64,000 bases of DNA from Budorcas taxicolor (GCF_023091745.1 NC_068933.1:23936001-24000000); one strand, 5' to 3'. Counted from the stretch's first letter, positions 23,318 through 36,051 are shown. Numbers and translations are program-made. Notes: generated by a model not told the origin, from the letters alone.

Positions 23318-25362
23318 CAGTGGGAGCCTATTCAAGCTGGCCTCTGTGTTACTTTCATGACCTGTCATTGTCTCAGTATTTCCTTGCTACCTGGCACAAC
23401 AAATTATTTCAAATTCAATTTGTGCTTGGTTTGACTGGAATCAGCTCTTACTTGAAATAAAGCTCTCACTTTAAAATAGTGTCTTGAAGCCAAGATTTGG
23501 GCACTAGGGGTTGCTCATTGCCATAGGGGTATCATGTTCTTAGATATTCCCAGTGGACAGAGCTAGAGAACATACATATACACATGTAATTATCACTATG
23601 GTAATTTCTATGCCTGTCTCATACATTGAAAACTATGAATTCATGCTGATGCCTCTAATTCCAATCCAGTACCATTGGATTCATTTTTCCCCTTTCTTTC
23701 CACATCTGTAATGTCTTTCTCTGATGGTGAGAAACGAGGCTCCCATTATTCTTAACAATAATGTTAAGATCTCCTTGCATGTTCACAATTTCCATCACTG
23801 CTGTTGTCTCATCACTGAAGACAGTTTCCTCTCTCTGCCTGGGCTCTGACACCCTATACCAGGTTTCCCTTGCCCTTGGGAATGCCCTTCTCACTGTATT
23901 TATGCTCTGACATCTGGTGCTGGACCACCTATCTCCTTGCCTCCTCACCTTCTTGGTCTCCACTACCTTACTGGCTTGCCCCTATCTCTATTTGGTGAGA
24001 CACCCCACCCTGGGATATTGTGGCCCCTCCATTTCCTCTGCATATGGATACCTGCCTAATAGCTTTAGGACTGAACTGTTCAAAAACAAATGGAAAGGAG
24101 AAGGGGCCAAGAAAGATTTCTGACTGTATTTTATATTAACAAAAATCTCCTATTCTTTACGACCCAAATGGAAATGTACTACCCAAATCAAGATATAAAG
24201 AAGCAACCCTTCTTCGTCGATAGATAACATGAGAATCTTTAAAGCTATCCTTCAATACTCACTACTTCTCATTTATTCCTCTTACTCTTGATTCACAATG
24301 TAATTTGTTAAATGAGGATCAGGGAGAAAGTTTAAATCCCCATGTGCCAATAACAGTAAAGGAGAGGAAATGTTCAAATCAAATGACATTAAAGAAAGGA
24401 TAATAATAATACTCCAGCCTTAGGATATTCTGGTATATTCATTTGATTGTCAAGAAGTCAGGCACTGCCTTCTTTTCTCTAAGGCTGCACCAGCTGGACT
24501 GTGCTTCCTGGGCTCTCTTTGGCCTCAGTAAATAATTCTGTTATCTCACAGGCATGGACAGGGGAAGACATTTTTGGATGTGTCAGAGTATCCAGAGATC
24601 CCTCTAGGCACTACCAATGCAGATAAGTCACCCTCATCAAGGCCTTCAGTAAGACCGCCCCTTCGCCCATCTGAGGCATTCCATCCCAAAGCTGAGTTCA
24701 GAGGGGCTGGCCTGGAGCAGTCAGTCACATGGCTTCCCATTCCTATCAGGTCAAAGTCTACTCTGTGGGGCCTTTTAACATTGAGTTTGGTCAAATTCAG
24801 GCACCAATGGATACCAGCCTGGGAACCTAAAAATAAACCCAACAGAAAAAGCATCAAAGACTTCCTGGAAGATGGAAACATCTAGAGGTGACAGAGGGCA
24901 GTGGGATGACTTCTAATGGCCCCATGGAAGCCATGAGGAATTCTCAAATTGCCAGGAATGTCATCAAGTACTGTACCATGTGGTCTTGAATGGGGACAGA
25001 ATGGAGCGTAGTGAGTATAATAGCTCTTCAGTGTTCAGAAAAGAAGTGTGTGTGTGTGTGTGTGTGTAGAGGAGAGTGCCTTGTGATGTCTGCCTTCCAT
25101 TGAGAGTTTGATGTAGGCACACTCCATGCCCTGATGTTCTCTGAGGCCAATGCCAGCAAGAAATGACTTATCAGTACTTCATATCAGCAAATAGTTGATG
25201 GCAGATTTTATATGCAATTCTACCTATCTATAAGGGTGTTCCTTTTATCCCATTATGTGAAATTCTGTATAGCTAAACCACAGTCATAAATTTTCTTCAC
25301 AAAAACCACGTAAACTCTGGGCTTTTCTTTTGCCAGTGACGGTCACACAGATTCTTAAAATT
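23318..25362. other. Single-copy-looking DNA with TG microsatellite
   Basis: No SINE or LINE recognised. Contains a (TG)n tract (25046-25067). At 24546-24885 both strands stay open: 111 codons minus, 103 codons plus. The minus frame starts with a hydrophobic signal-like run but has a stop directly before its ATG and no family match. Confidence 0.35.
25046..25067. repeat. (TG)n microsatellite
   Basis: Eleven uninterrupted GT/TG units between 'aaaga' and 'agagga'. Confidence 0.95.
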
Positions 25363-25577
25363 GGTGTGTGTGTTTTAGTCGCTCAGTTATGTCTGACTCT
25401 TTGCAACCCCATGGACTGTATAGCCTGCCAGGCTCTTCTGTCCATGGAATTTTCCAGGCAAGGATACTGGAGTGGGTTTCCATTTCCTTCTCCAGGGGAT
25501 CTTCCTAACCCAAGGATCGAACCTACGTCTCCTGCGTTGCAGGTGGATGCTTTACCATCTGAGCTACTAGGAAAGCC
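25363..25577 (-). mobile_element. Bov-tA SINE
   Basis: Minus-strand copy starting at a short TG run (gtgtgtgtgttttagtcgct) and ending on the head 'gagctactaggaaagcc'. The 144-codon frame that begins in it is not a gene. Confidence 0.92.
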
Positions 25578-26390
25578 CCTGGGGCTCATGTTATATCCTT
25601 CCTTCCCTCTTATTTCTCCTTCTCTGCCAAGTCACCAAGTCTCTGTCTCAGTCACCAAGTCTAGGAGATTCTTTTACAATATCTCTACCATCAACCCTTT
25701 AATTGTCTACTGCTTGGTTCCTAGTTCAGGCACTAATGGTCTCACACTGACTCCTTTAATTTAGCTTCACTTTTTAGTAAAATATCTTTTACTTAATGCC
25801 TAAACCTTTACATCTATTTATTAGAAAAGTTCTATAAATTGATAATATAACCGATGGGTCATTATCGGTTAATTCCTTAAAGAGTTAGAGCCAGTAATTA
25901 ACATAAAATACCCTCTCCATTATATTGTGAAGGGTCATGTGCAGCCATATTCTATTGATAGAACCACAATTTACACAAATTAGAAGGAAATTATAAGACA
26001 TACATGTATGCCAAGTATTCCTGTTCAGCAGTTTTATTCATCATCTCAGCCAGTCTGCCTGGGTGAACTCAGCCATCAGAGGAGGTGGGAGGTGAGGAAG
26101 ATCTCCAACGTTCACTGATTTTTTTCACATGACCTTGACTCATATCTTCATACATGTATTTACAGTTAAAGGTTATTGGTGTCTATTATAACCAAATGAC
26201 CATAGTCTTGTTTGACATTTTTTGGCAATATTTATCATATGCGATTTTAAGATAATAAGTTTTCATTGTAAAATAACACCTTATCTTGTAAAATCTGTGC
26301 TAACTTTATAAGCTAAGCAGCAGGTTTGGAAGAACATGCAAAGAGTGGATTCTTGGAGCCAAATGAGGCTATTTCTTCCTCCTTTTCACA
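25578..26390. other. Unassigned AT-rich DNA
   Basis: 25590-25770 has vague resemblance to the old L2-like family at the window start. The rest shows nothing recognisable. Confidence 0.35.
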
Positions 26391-26428
26391 TCAGTTCGGT
26401 TCAGTCGCTCAGTCATGTCCGACTTAGT
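26391..26428 (-). mobile_element. BovB 3' tail stub
   Basis: Only about 38 bp: 'tcagttcggttcagtcgctc' then 'agtcatgtccgactta'. An extremely truncated BovB end (the same end is shared by related SINEs). Confidence 0.7.
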
Positions 26429-26521
26429 GCTGAGCATATCTACACTCAAGAAATATTTAACAGGCAGAATAAAATTTGCTGATGGATGACACTAAATAGA
26501 AATAAGAGTTTTGTTTTGTTT

Positions 26522-26572
26522 GTATTATTTTTATAATAAAAATAATTATTATTTTTATTATAAAAATAATAC
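26522..26572. repeat. Perfect AT-rich palindrome, 51 bp
   Basis: Arms 26522-26546 and 26548-26572 are exact reverse complements (25 bp each) around a single T at 26547. Nearly all A/T. Can extrude as a cruciform or fold as a tight hairpin. No transposon ends recognised around it. Confidence 0.95.
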
Positions 26573-28819
26573 TGAATCATCATTGCAACAGAAACAAAAT
26601 TGACTGGAAATAAATCAACCCATCAGGCATAAATTCTTTATGACCTCTTTGAAAAGTTCTAGTTAAATACAAGAAATAAAACATCCCAGAGTACCTGAAT
26701 AGGATGCTCAAACTACTATTTTTAAAAAAAAGAAAGAAAGAAAAAGGGATCGTCTGATGCATTTTAAACGTTGTCACCAATGCATTTATAAACAAATCAT
26801 AATAAATATTTTGTATGTCACAGTGGTATTTTGTCACTAGGTACCTAATATTAACGAAATGTACCCTTTTAGCTTCATTTAAAGTTAAAGACAATACAAA
26901 GTATATTGGAAATTTTGCATAATCACTTTCATTCTTTTTTTAAAAGCTGTCTTTACAGGTTAGCTAAATGTTTTTGAAGCTTAATTAGTTATTTTAAGCA
27001 TCCAAAATAGAATTGCTTTGGCCTCTATGATATCTTTTTGAGTTTAGTTATCACAGTGAGCACAGAGTATAATTTTGTTTTCTATCCTCAAATACCTCTT
27101 TGTTTCAGCCTCAGAATAGAAAGTCACAACCCTTAGCTCCAATACCAAATAGAATAAATATAAGTTCACACACAGAGTGAATGGCAAGCTCAGATCTTAG
27201 AAGCCATATGGAGATCTGATTGGTACCAATGAAACTGTGTGGGTATTATATTTAATTGAATAGAGTTAAATTATGTATGTAGTATGTGCATAGCAATGGG
27301 TACTTCAGAGAAGCTGCTCTTGATAGGAATTAGCTGTGATTGACTATGTTTGCAGAGTACAGCAAGTTTGTTAAATAAATAACATAGTAACACATTCCAT
27401 TTAACACAGATTATATGTGAAACCAGCTGCAGATTGTGAAAGAGATGTGGAAGGCACAAACTGCAATTCTCTTTTCAAAAGTGTGGGAATAAAGAAAAGA
27501 GATATGTAATCCTTACTAATAAGCTTGCACTTTTTAGTTATGCTACAGAAAGAGAGAGAAGAAACTGTCATTCATTGCTCAAAGCACCCAAATTACAAGG
27601 TATGCCTCTAAGCTTCCCTGCTGGTTATAGTTATAAAAGAGACAAGTTACCTTCCAGAGCTCTCTTTCCAGCAGGCAGCAGGGTCCATGCAGAGAGAATT
27701 ATCACAGAGTAGAACAGACCACAGCATCCCTCATTAATGCATTCCTGTCTGGGACCATGTAAATGCTTTGGCAGACCAGTTCTACCCTTCTGTACAACTC
27801 ATTTACAGAATTTACACTGTGAGGGGATGGTTAAGGAGATGGGCCCTCTTTGCATGGGGGGAATCTGATTATACCGAAGGGCTAAAGCATCTTGAAATCC
27901 TTTAGTTATCTGCTCACTTGGGATGAGTTTGTCAAGATGGGCTCTAATGAACTCAGATTCTTTTGTTTGTGGAAAATAAAATGGAAGATCTTATTAAGCG
28001 ACCCCTCAACTTTCCTGAAGCCTGGAAGCCTCAGTGATGGAGTGGGATCCAGCAGAGGACAGAGGGCTAGAGGAACTTCACAACCAATTTTCTGATTTGT
28101 GTGCCTCTCTCTTTAATGAGGGAGTAAATCAACCTTATTAATCTTATTAAATAACACATTTGGTGCAAACCTCGGTGTTAGAGAAAAGCAGACTCTGTCA
28201 GGACCATATCACAGATATATCTAACATGAAGATCCAGGAGCAGAAGGTCAAGATTTATTCACAACCAGGCATGCTCATGGTTGGCTTCAATTCTGATTGG
28301 ACAGTTTCCTGGCAAAAATCTGTTCTGATTGATTGAGGCTCATGTACCAACTGTAGTTATTTTGAACATTACCTCTATTGGAATTCTTGCCCGTCCATGG
28401 CCCTTAAAGAGGCTGGGAAGTTCACAAAACTCTTAACTGTAATTATTCTGATTTGAAGAGAAAAAGAGAGAGAAGAGACAGACAGAAAGAGAGACAGCAA
28501 GTTGACCGTACACTGTGGACCCAAAGATGCAAACAATTTAACCATCACTTTTCTGTATAGAATATTAATCATTTTCCTTTAGCCAGAGCCCAAGGCAAGA
28601 GGGGAAAGACCCGGGAGAACCATTATCTATGGACAGGTCCTTCTGAAATATGCCTTAAAGAGAAGTGATTCCTGAGTGCTTACTCCTCCTCCTCTCATCT
28701 GTAAAGCACTTTCCCTCAGTTTAGTTCTACTTCTAACCCTTTGCCCCTTAGCATAAGCTAATTTTTGCCTTTGGTCATAGTTTTACAATTGTGTATGATC
28801 TTTGAAGGCAGGGAGGAAC
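26573..28819. other. Unassigned AT-rich, mostly single-copy DNA
   Basis: No SINE or LINE recognised over about 2.2 kb, the longest SINE-free run in the first half. A 104-codon minus frame (26580-26894) is an AT artefact. A TATAAAAG string sits at 27632 with no supporting exon. 28186-28810 might belong to the LTR that follows but I cannot trace it. Confidence 0.4.
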
Positions 28820-29226
28820 TGTTAGATAGGTAGAATAGGAAAAAGAAGTCCAAAATAGCAATGGCTAAAAGACAAAGGAAGGGAAAAGCCTGCGAAAATA
28901 GAACAAAGGAAGGTCCGAGGACAGGAGTGAGAACCTCAGGTGAAGCAAACAGCCCTCCTGGCTAGGCCAGTTTACATAGGGCAGGCTCAGGGGGAGGAGA
29001 AAAAAACATAAAAAGAGGAGCCAGAACTGAGTCTCGCTCTTCTCTTTGCTTCTTTTGGGTTGGCCCACCCTCATGTCTCAAGGATGCATTTTCCTTTGCT
29101 TGCCAAATAAAACTGAGCTGTAACCAAGCTGTGACACTGGTCCACAGTTTAAACTGAGCTGTAACACCAGTCTGTCCATCGCTTCAAATTTTTGCTGCGA
29201 AGAGACAGAACCAAGGAAATCACACA
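28820..29226 (+). mobile_element. ERV-type solo LTR
   Basis: LTR architecture in plus orientation: U3, a TATA-like 'cataaaaagagg' near 29006, then 'gagtctcgctcttctctttg' downstream, a polyadenylation signal aataaa at about 29105, and a 3' end 'gagacagaaccaaggaaatc' closing on CA. An internal duplication repeats aaactgagctgtaac (about 29108 and 29151). I recognise it as a ruminant class-I-like ERV LTR. No internal viral genes flank it. The 5' boundary is uncertain. Confidence 0.7.
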
Positions 29227-29939
29227 CACCCTCGACAGAACCGTGTCATCTTATTTGTCGCCTTTATTTACCATGCCTTGTATATTGCATAGTATATTGT
29301 TGACTGATCAGTTGATACAATTAAGCATGGTCTTGTTCCATGGATTTTCTTCTAAGCTAAGTAAGACTCCAAGAGTAAAAAACTATCTCCTGTGTGCCAC
29401 TCTTTCTTTCCCTACTGTTTCCTGAAAGATGAAGACTCTGCCCGTGGTTCTGGCAGGCTCCAGGTGCAGACCCATTGTGTGGTTGTGTGGTCCAGTGGTG
29501 GTCAACCACAGCACCTACTGTGGGAAGGGCTATGGGAATGACAACATAGTTGCTAACCCATAGATTCCAGCAGAATGACTTGCTTTCAGGCAGAGGAGTG
29601 GGTGGGTGATTATTCTTCGCTGAAACATCTCCAGAGAAAGAACAAGGACTGACAATCTTCAGTGAGCTATTTCAGTTTCTAATTAATCATTTGGACAGGA
29701 AATTTTTGTCATGTATCATCAAAGTCATGCTGCCACAAATTAAGTCAAAGGTTCCTGGTTTTCTTCTTTCTAGAGGTGGGTCAGAATTAGGCACTATCCT
29801 GCATTTGATAACCTATTATGGGTAAAAATACATAGGATATCAAGATTGTTAAAATGCCTTTGTGACTAGGAATCCCATTTGAAGCCCACTAGGCCTAGAG
29901 GGAGAATGAGAGCTCACATCTTTTTTTTTAAGGTTTAGT
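29227..29939. other. Unassigned DNA
   Basis: No element or exon recognised. Confidence 0.4.
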
Positions 29940-30090
29940 CTTTTTTTTTTTAATTGAGATAGAATTGCTTTATAATGTTCTGTTAGTTTCTGCTATACAA
30001 TGAAGTGAATCAGCTGTATGTGTATATATATCCTCTCCCTCTTGCGCCTCCTTCCCACCCACCCCCTCATCCTACCCTTCTACATCATCA
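29940..30090 (-). mobile_element. Ruminant L1 3' end fragment
   Basis: Inverted L1 3' UTR: T-run, then 'aattgagatagaattgcttt', 'gttagtttctgctatacaat', 'gaagtgaatcagctgtatgt', then 'cctcctt' and 'catcatcacagcaca'. About 150 bp, 5'-truncated. Confidence 0.8.
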
Positions 30091-32512
30091 CAGCACACTA
30101 CCAAAGTTCATCAAAATTTAGTCTTAACATTAAATATCTAGGCTGAGGAAACAGCAGTGTTGTAGCACAGAGGATTAGCTGAGTTCAATCCAGGAGATGG
30201 TGGCAAGGAGAACTGGCCAGGCCAAATGGCCCGTGTTGCCTAAAAGTGGGTGACAAGTTAGGCAGAGAGTCTTGGAGCAAACCTAGCAGTTTCTCCCAAG
30301 TGTTACAAGGGCTCCATCAGCCCATCTGTATTGTTACGCAGGTCTGCAGGAGCCCATCCGGGTGGATGCCATGTGCTCATGACAAGAGCCACGCTGCAAC
30401 AACTGAGACTCCTCAGCTCTCAGCCCCGTGAGAGCTCACATCTTGCTGTGAAAGTGCATTGAATTCACAAAGTTGGGAAGGCGAGGCGTCATGGGATGAT
30501 GTTTTCTTTGACATGGACTTGGGTGATCTGTTTTATGTTGTTTGGGTATGTTGTGTGGGAGGTGGGATGGCTTTGTTCAGCTGGCTTGGATGTTTGAGGT
30601 GGGGATGTGAAAGGGGTTAGTGAGGCTTCTATGTGATACAGGACAAAGACTCTTACAGCTCTCTCTTCCTTACCTGCCTGTATTAGAAAAAGCATTCAAT
30701 CAAACTCTGTCATCAAGGCAGTGACTGTTACAGAGACAGGAACTGCATGAGATATTTATACAAGATTGTCTGTTGTGTGGAATCTGTGGAAACCAGACCA
30801 CCCTTCCTATGGGTCAGCTGCCAAAGTCTTGAAATAGCTCTGAGGGCCAGGACCTTTCTGTTATGGTATTTTTCTTTGTGCATAAAACTGGGGTGGGAGG
30901 GATGATTTTACTCCCATCGTGCTTCACTATAGCCTCTCCCACCCCCAATTTATTACCATCCTTTTATATCCTCTCACTTTCTTTCACCTGTTTTAAACTT
31001 GGGAGAAAAACAGGACAAGAGGAGTGAGGAAGGGGGACCAGGACAGGCCTTCAGCTGAGAAGGCAGCTGCTTGCATTGTGTGCTGTTGGCAGCTCCCAGC
31101 CTTTCTGGAGCATCTCCAAATACCTCTTCCAAATGCTGACTGATACAGAAAATTCCATTTTGTTCTCCTTCCAAATTCAATCTCTGTCATGGATTTTGTC
31201 ATTTTCCTTTATCTTTTCCCAGTTTTATCCCTCACCCCTGCCCCAAGTCCCCTTAAAGTAGTTTACCTGTAACTTAGAATTATAATGAAAACGTACAACA
31301 TATCAATGAATACTTGAGGTTTTGACTACTAGACCAGAATTTAGAAATAATCTAAGTCAGCTCTCATACTTTTCCATTGAGAAGCTCAGAGGGGTAGAAT
31401 GACCTACCCCAAAATCAGGCAAATAATAAATGGAAGAACCAAACTAGACATTAACACAAATACTTTGTCTAAGACTGTCTGTAGGCCCCTGCAGCAGATC
31501 AAGAACCAATAAAAATAACAGTCATGTGACTTTGAAACAAGATATTTAAACTCTTAGTAATTAAGAATGATGGGGACAAAGATGAGGAAGAGAAGAGTTG
31601 CTCCAGGCTCAGGTATACTCTGAAATGTTAAATCTGTTAAAACCCAAAGGAATATTAATGAAGGAAGCTTTATTCTGGGAAGAAGGCACCGAGGTGGCTA
31701 TGGAAATAGTCAAGACAAACTTATGACCTTTCTGTCTGTCAAGTTTTATTGCCATGATTTAAATATTATGGAGTGTGAGGCATCATCTGTATCTCTCTTT
31801 GTTACAAATTACACTGAGAATGTTCTGTAGCATTACAAGAAGAAAAAAGGTCCACTATCAGTAGGACAAACAGAGTTGGTGCCAAAGAGTTATTTAACAA
31901 TGGATAAAAATTCACTCCCTCCAACCACAGATATCCCCACTAGGATGCCCCATTAACTCCTGCCACCATGGGTTCAGTGGATGACCCACCAGTGACAATG
32001 ATTAGTCAAATTCAAATATGACATGTTGCAAACCAGGGCACAAACTATCAGGATTTTTAGAAAATCACGTGTGATTTTTAAGGGATGCAGGATGTTGGAA
32101 GAGAATCCTGTTAGTGGTGTTTCTTTCTGTGGAACCCTCTTGAGAATATGTATAGCTAATGATTTTTTAAAATGAAAGTTTCCCACTAATTAAAAAAAAA
32201 AAGCAGCAATGGAAGTCAATGGTTTCTTCTGATACTGCCTTATACTGAAATACAGTAAGATAAATTATGTTGGGGTTCTTTCATTTTTTAAAGGGTTCAG
32301 AAATCCTTGAACTTCAAATCAGTATATAAAAATGTCCCATTATCTTAATTATCAGTGGTCATGCATTTTCATGGACTGCCTTTCATTTCAAAGATGATGC
32401 CTGCTTATTCAGCATCAGCAAATGTTAAGGGGCACATTTGAGCTAAATGACTACTAGCTAATCTTCATGGACAATTAAAATATGCATTTTTCCCCAACTC
32501 TTATCCTGAGGT
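30091..32512. other. Single-copy-looking DNA
   Basis: About 2.4 kb with no SINE. 31330-31470 is weakly MIR-like ('gagaagctcagaggggtag', 'gacctaccccaaaatcaggc'). Frames of 60-70 codons on both strands are unremarkable. Confidence 0.35.
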
Positions 32513-32523
32513 AATCCGGAGGT

Positions 32524-32739
32524 GTCATTGCTGTTGGTTAGTTGCTAGGTTGTGTCCAACTCCTTTGCAACCCCATGGCTTATATCCTGCCAGACTCCTC
32601 TGTCTATGGGTCTCAAAGCAAGAATATTGGAGTGGGTTGCCATTTCTTTTTTCCAGGGGATCTTTCTGACCCAGGGATCGAATCCAAATCTCCTGCATTG
32701 CAGGCAGATTCTTTACTGCTGAGCCACCAGGAAAGCCCC
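32524..32739 (-). mobile_element. Bov-tA SINE with 11-bp TSD
   Basis: Minus-strand copy between aatccggaggt (32513-32523) and aatcaggaggt (32740-32750), one mismatch. Head intact: 'gctgagccaccaggaaagcc'. Confidence 0.93.
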
Positions 32740-32884
32740 AATCAGGAGGTACTATCACTGAATTAATTTATCCCCTGACCAATCACATATTTTCCTATTG
32801 CTTCAATCAGTAAGTCTGACTGATGCAATTTTCATCTTCTTAACTTTTCTACCCACTTTTGGCAGGGGCATGATGTCATAAAGA

Positions 32885-33045
32885 AGATATCAGGTCAGAA
32901 GCCAGGGCATGTAAGTCCAAGTCTTATCCCTGAAATGTACTCTGGATCTCTGACAATGAATCTTGTTTTCTTCATCTGTAAAATGAAAGCATTGAATTAG
33001 ACAAACTGTACATCATCTTCTAGTTTTAGCATTCATTGTGTCTGA
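32885..33045 (+). mobile_element. MIR SINE
   Basis: Plus-strand MIR core: 'ccagggcatgtaagtccaag', 'gatctctgacaatgaatctt', and the diagnostic 'ttcttcatctgtaaaatgaa'. Partial and diverged. Confidence 0.65.
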
Positions 33046-33051
33046 AGTGGC

Positions 33052-33120
33052 AAAGAAGAAGGAGGAGTGGGGAGAGGGCAGAGAAGGGGAGAAAGAAGGG
33101 GAGGAAGGGAAGGGAATGAA
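33052..33120. repeat. Polypurine tract
   Basis: About 69 bp almost free of pyrimidines on the plus strand (GGAGGA, GGGGAGA and GGAAGGG runs). Confidence 0.9.
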
Positions 33121-33440
33121 TAGGTCTGGGTAGGGTCACATTACAGATATTTAATGCCTGCATAGTTGGCAGTCAACAGGACCAGAGAAATCAAACCCTG
33201 CCTGCTGGATTTTAACCCAGAGTGAGGGCACTTACTTCCTTACTTGGACAAGGTCATATTTCATATCAAATATGACAGTTCCTTTAAAAGCTAAATTTAA
33301 ATTAGTCTTATGCAAGCATCCCAAGGTATACTTGGATTGGATCACAAGTCTGTGACAAAAGGAATGACTGTGTCTAATTTCTTCCAGTATCACCTTCTAT
33401 ATTAATTCATGAATTCTCATCTCTTATTTTGTCCTTTACT
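33121..33440. other. Unassigned DNA
   Basis: Nothing recognised. Confidence 0.4.
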
Positions 33441-33452
33441 AGACCATCATTT

Positions 33453-33659
33453 TGTGGTTTCCCTGTAGCTCAGCTGGTAAAGAATCCGTCTGCAATGCAG
33501 GAGACCTGGGTTCAATTCCTGGTTGGGAAGATCCCCTGGAGAAGGGAACAGCTATCCACTCCACTATTCTGGTCTGGAGAAATCCCATGGACAGAGGAGC
33601 CTGGCATGCTACAGTCCATAGGGTCACAAAGAGTCAGACATGACTGAGTAACTAAGCAC
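33453..33659 (+). mobile_element. Bov-tA SINE with 12-bp TSD
   Basis: Plus-strand copy (gtggtttccctgtagctcag to catgactgagtaactaagc) between perfect duplications agaccatcattt (33441-33452 and 33660-33671). Confidence 0.95.
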
Positions 33660-33671
33660 AGACCATCATTT

Positions 33672-36024
33672 AACCTGGTTTTAGGATAAAAATGAACTAA
33701 CATCCTGTCATTGTACACTATAGTACAAGGTACTGTTTAGCTAAGGGCCATCTTTCTAATCACTTAGCACTCTAGTAAATTAGACTCATGCATATTTATA
33801 TGGAAATGCTCAGTTGTTTTACACCAAGAAGTCCACACCTAGACATTTCCCTGGCGAATGGTTCATGAAAGCAGTTTTTCAAATTACCTGTATTTCTGAC
33901 AATCCAACCCAAAATGGGTTTCTTTGCAGGATTTTAAGACAGAGCTTGGGGCAGATGGCATCTAATAGGATCTCAGAATCAGAATTGTTTTGGAAAAACC
34001 TGAGAGATAACTTGCCTTTGGCAGTCATGAAGAGGGAGCGTGGCACATTTCTGCCAATGGCCCTGAAGAGCCCATGAGGTTCTTATTGAGGGGTTGTGAC
34101 AGTTAAAACAAAAAGAATTGCGACTTCTTGACTCAACTCCCTTGGCTGAGATCTGAGACAGACCTAGCAGTTCATTTTGCTTGACAGCAAGTTTATTCAG
34201 TCTTGCAGCCCCAGTGCATTTTCCATTAAGCTTCTCGGCAAACCATTTCTACACCATTGGCCATTACTTGTGTGCTCCTGATGGCAGCACAACGGATCCA
34301 TGGATATCTAGTGCACAAATCCAGCCCACTTATTAAGTACCTGCTCTGTATCAGACAGTGTGTTCATGTCCTGAAAGCATTAATCACATGCAATCCTCAT
34401 CCCTCATGGACGTTTATTTCAATCTGGGGTCCACAGGAACCTCTTTGGAGCAACTGATGCCTGCACTGAGCCTAATGGCGGAAGGAAGAGTTAGCCATGT
34501 GGACAAACCTAAGGAAGCCTCTCCTAGGGAAACCTAGGCAGGAGATGAGCCTTGTCTCTTCAGGAAAAGGTAGGCAGGTTGATGTGAGCAGAGTGTGAGT
34601 CATGGGTGGGAATATTATTTCTGTAAAGGGCCAGATGGTGAATTTTTCTGGCTTTGTGGCTCTACAATACTCAGCTCTGTTGCTATAGGATGAAAGCACC
34701 ATATATGATTGGATGCAGCTGTGTTCTCATAAACTTTAACTTCTAACCTAGGTGTCTGGAGATGTCTGGCCAAGGGGTCCTAGTTTGCTGGGCAGGGCAG
34801 AGCGAGTGCAGTGACTGGGATGGTCAAGGGCCTGTTTTGGTGGGACTCCTTTACCAGGTCAGGCCACTGGGATTTGGAGAAATGAGAAATAGTTAAGGCC
34901 TGAACTGTCCACAGGAAGCCAAAGGACAGATGGTCTTAGTACCTGTTGCTAGAACTTAGAAGGGAAAACCTATGCCAAGCAAAGGCACTGGCAATTTTCT
35001 CTCTCCTCACAGAATGTCCACACTTCCTCCAAGGCCTTGCCTGCTGGACTGACACAGCAAGAGCTTCCAACTTGGCCCAGGCTCTTTCCTGTGTGACTGT
35101 AGGCCCCAGGATCTCTTTCCAGCCTACCCTACACCCATCAGGCCTCTGGAGATACCAACCTGATGAGGTGTTTAATGAAGTTTGTTCAAAAGCAGGGGAA
35201 GGAGAATAGGGACTCCTGATAGCACCAAAGATCCCAACAGAATACAAGTATTTTCTTTCACTCCCCTAGTGATCTGTAAAATTATAAGCATTTATACAAA
35301 TATGTTTTTCATTACATTACCATTTCCTGTCTCCATTTGCAGACTCCCACTCTAACCAGATTTGCTATGAACCCAACTGAAAATAATATGGTTTATTCCT
35401 CCCATCATGTGGCAGTTCGGCTGGCTCCCTGTCATGCATTCAAAATGTACCCTAAGTGAAATAGTATCCATATTCTATTGTGGTTCCAGGTAAGAAAGGA
35501 AGTGCATGGTTGCCAAGAGTCAGAGAAGTACCACCTGCTTAGACCCAACTAAGCAAGGAAGAAGTAAGGGAATTCTTTGAGGGATTAAGTTCTCGTTCTA
35601 AAACAAAGACACCTACAGTCAGAGCAAGTAGAAAGGGGAAACTAACACTATCCTCTAAGTCTTACTTGATTTTGTCTCATTCCCTGTAACTGTGGACTAG
35701 GCTTCAAAAGTTAGGTTGGCACAGTTAACTTTTCTTACATTTTAGCTTTTACAGATGACAAGTTATTAAATTTGTGAGTCAGCATCATGAAAACTGGGAT
35801 AACATGAAAAGGTTATTGGCACGCAGTTTCCACAGTATTATTAGAAGTCAACGCTGAGTCATAGCCTCCCAGATATGAAGAAAGGGAAAGGCTTATTCTG
35901 GGTTTGATGACAAGGCAACTAGGATGGGGTTTTATTGTGGGTAAGGAGTGGAGGGCTTGGGACCAAGTACTGAGTTAGAGGCTGTATTATTTGAGATTCC
36001 TGGTTGCCAGCAGGGGGTTACAAC
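33672..36024. other. Single-copy-looking DNA with old-repeat traces
   Basis: About 34605-34740 ('ttctgtaaagggccagatgg', 'ggctttgtggctctacaat', 'ggatgcagctgtgttctcat') matches a well-known old mammalian dispersed element of MER type in plus orientation that I cannot name with certainty. Frames up to 103 codons (34936-35247 minus, 34946-35209 plus) overlap each other antisense and resemble nothing known. Confidence 0.4.
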
Positions 36025-36051
36025 ACCCATGGGCCTTCTTTTTAACTTGTT

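Noticed and set aside
27632..27640. TATAAAAG string as promoter
   Set aside because: Isolated in AT-rich DNA with no CpG, no open frame and no splice-like sites downstream; weaker than the 38209 case.
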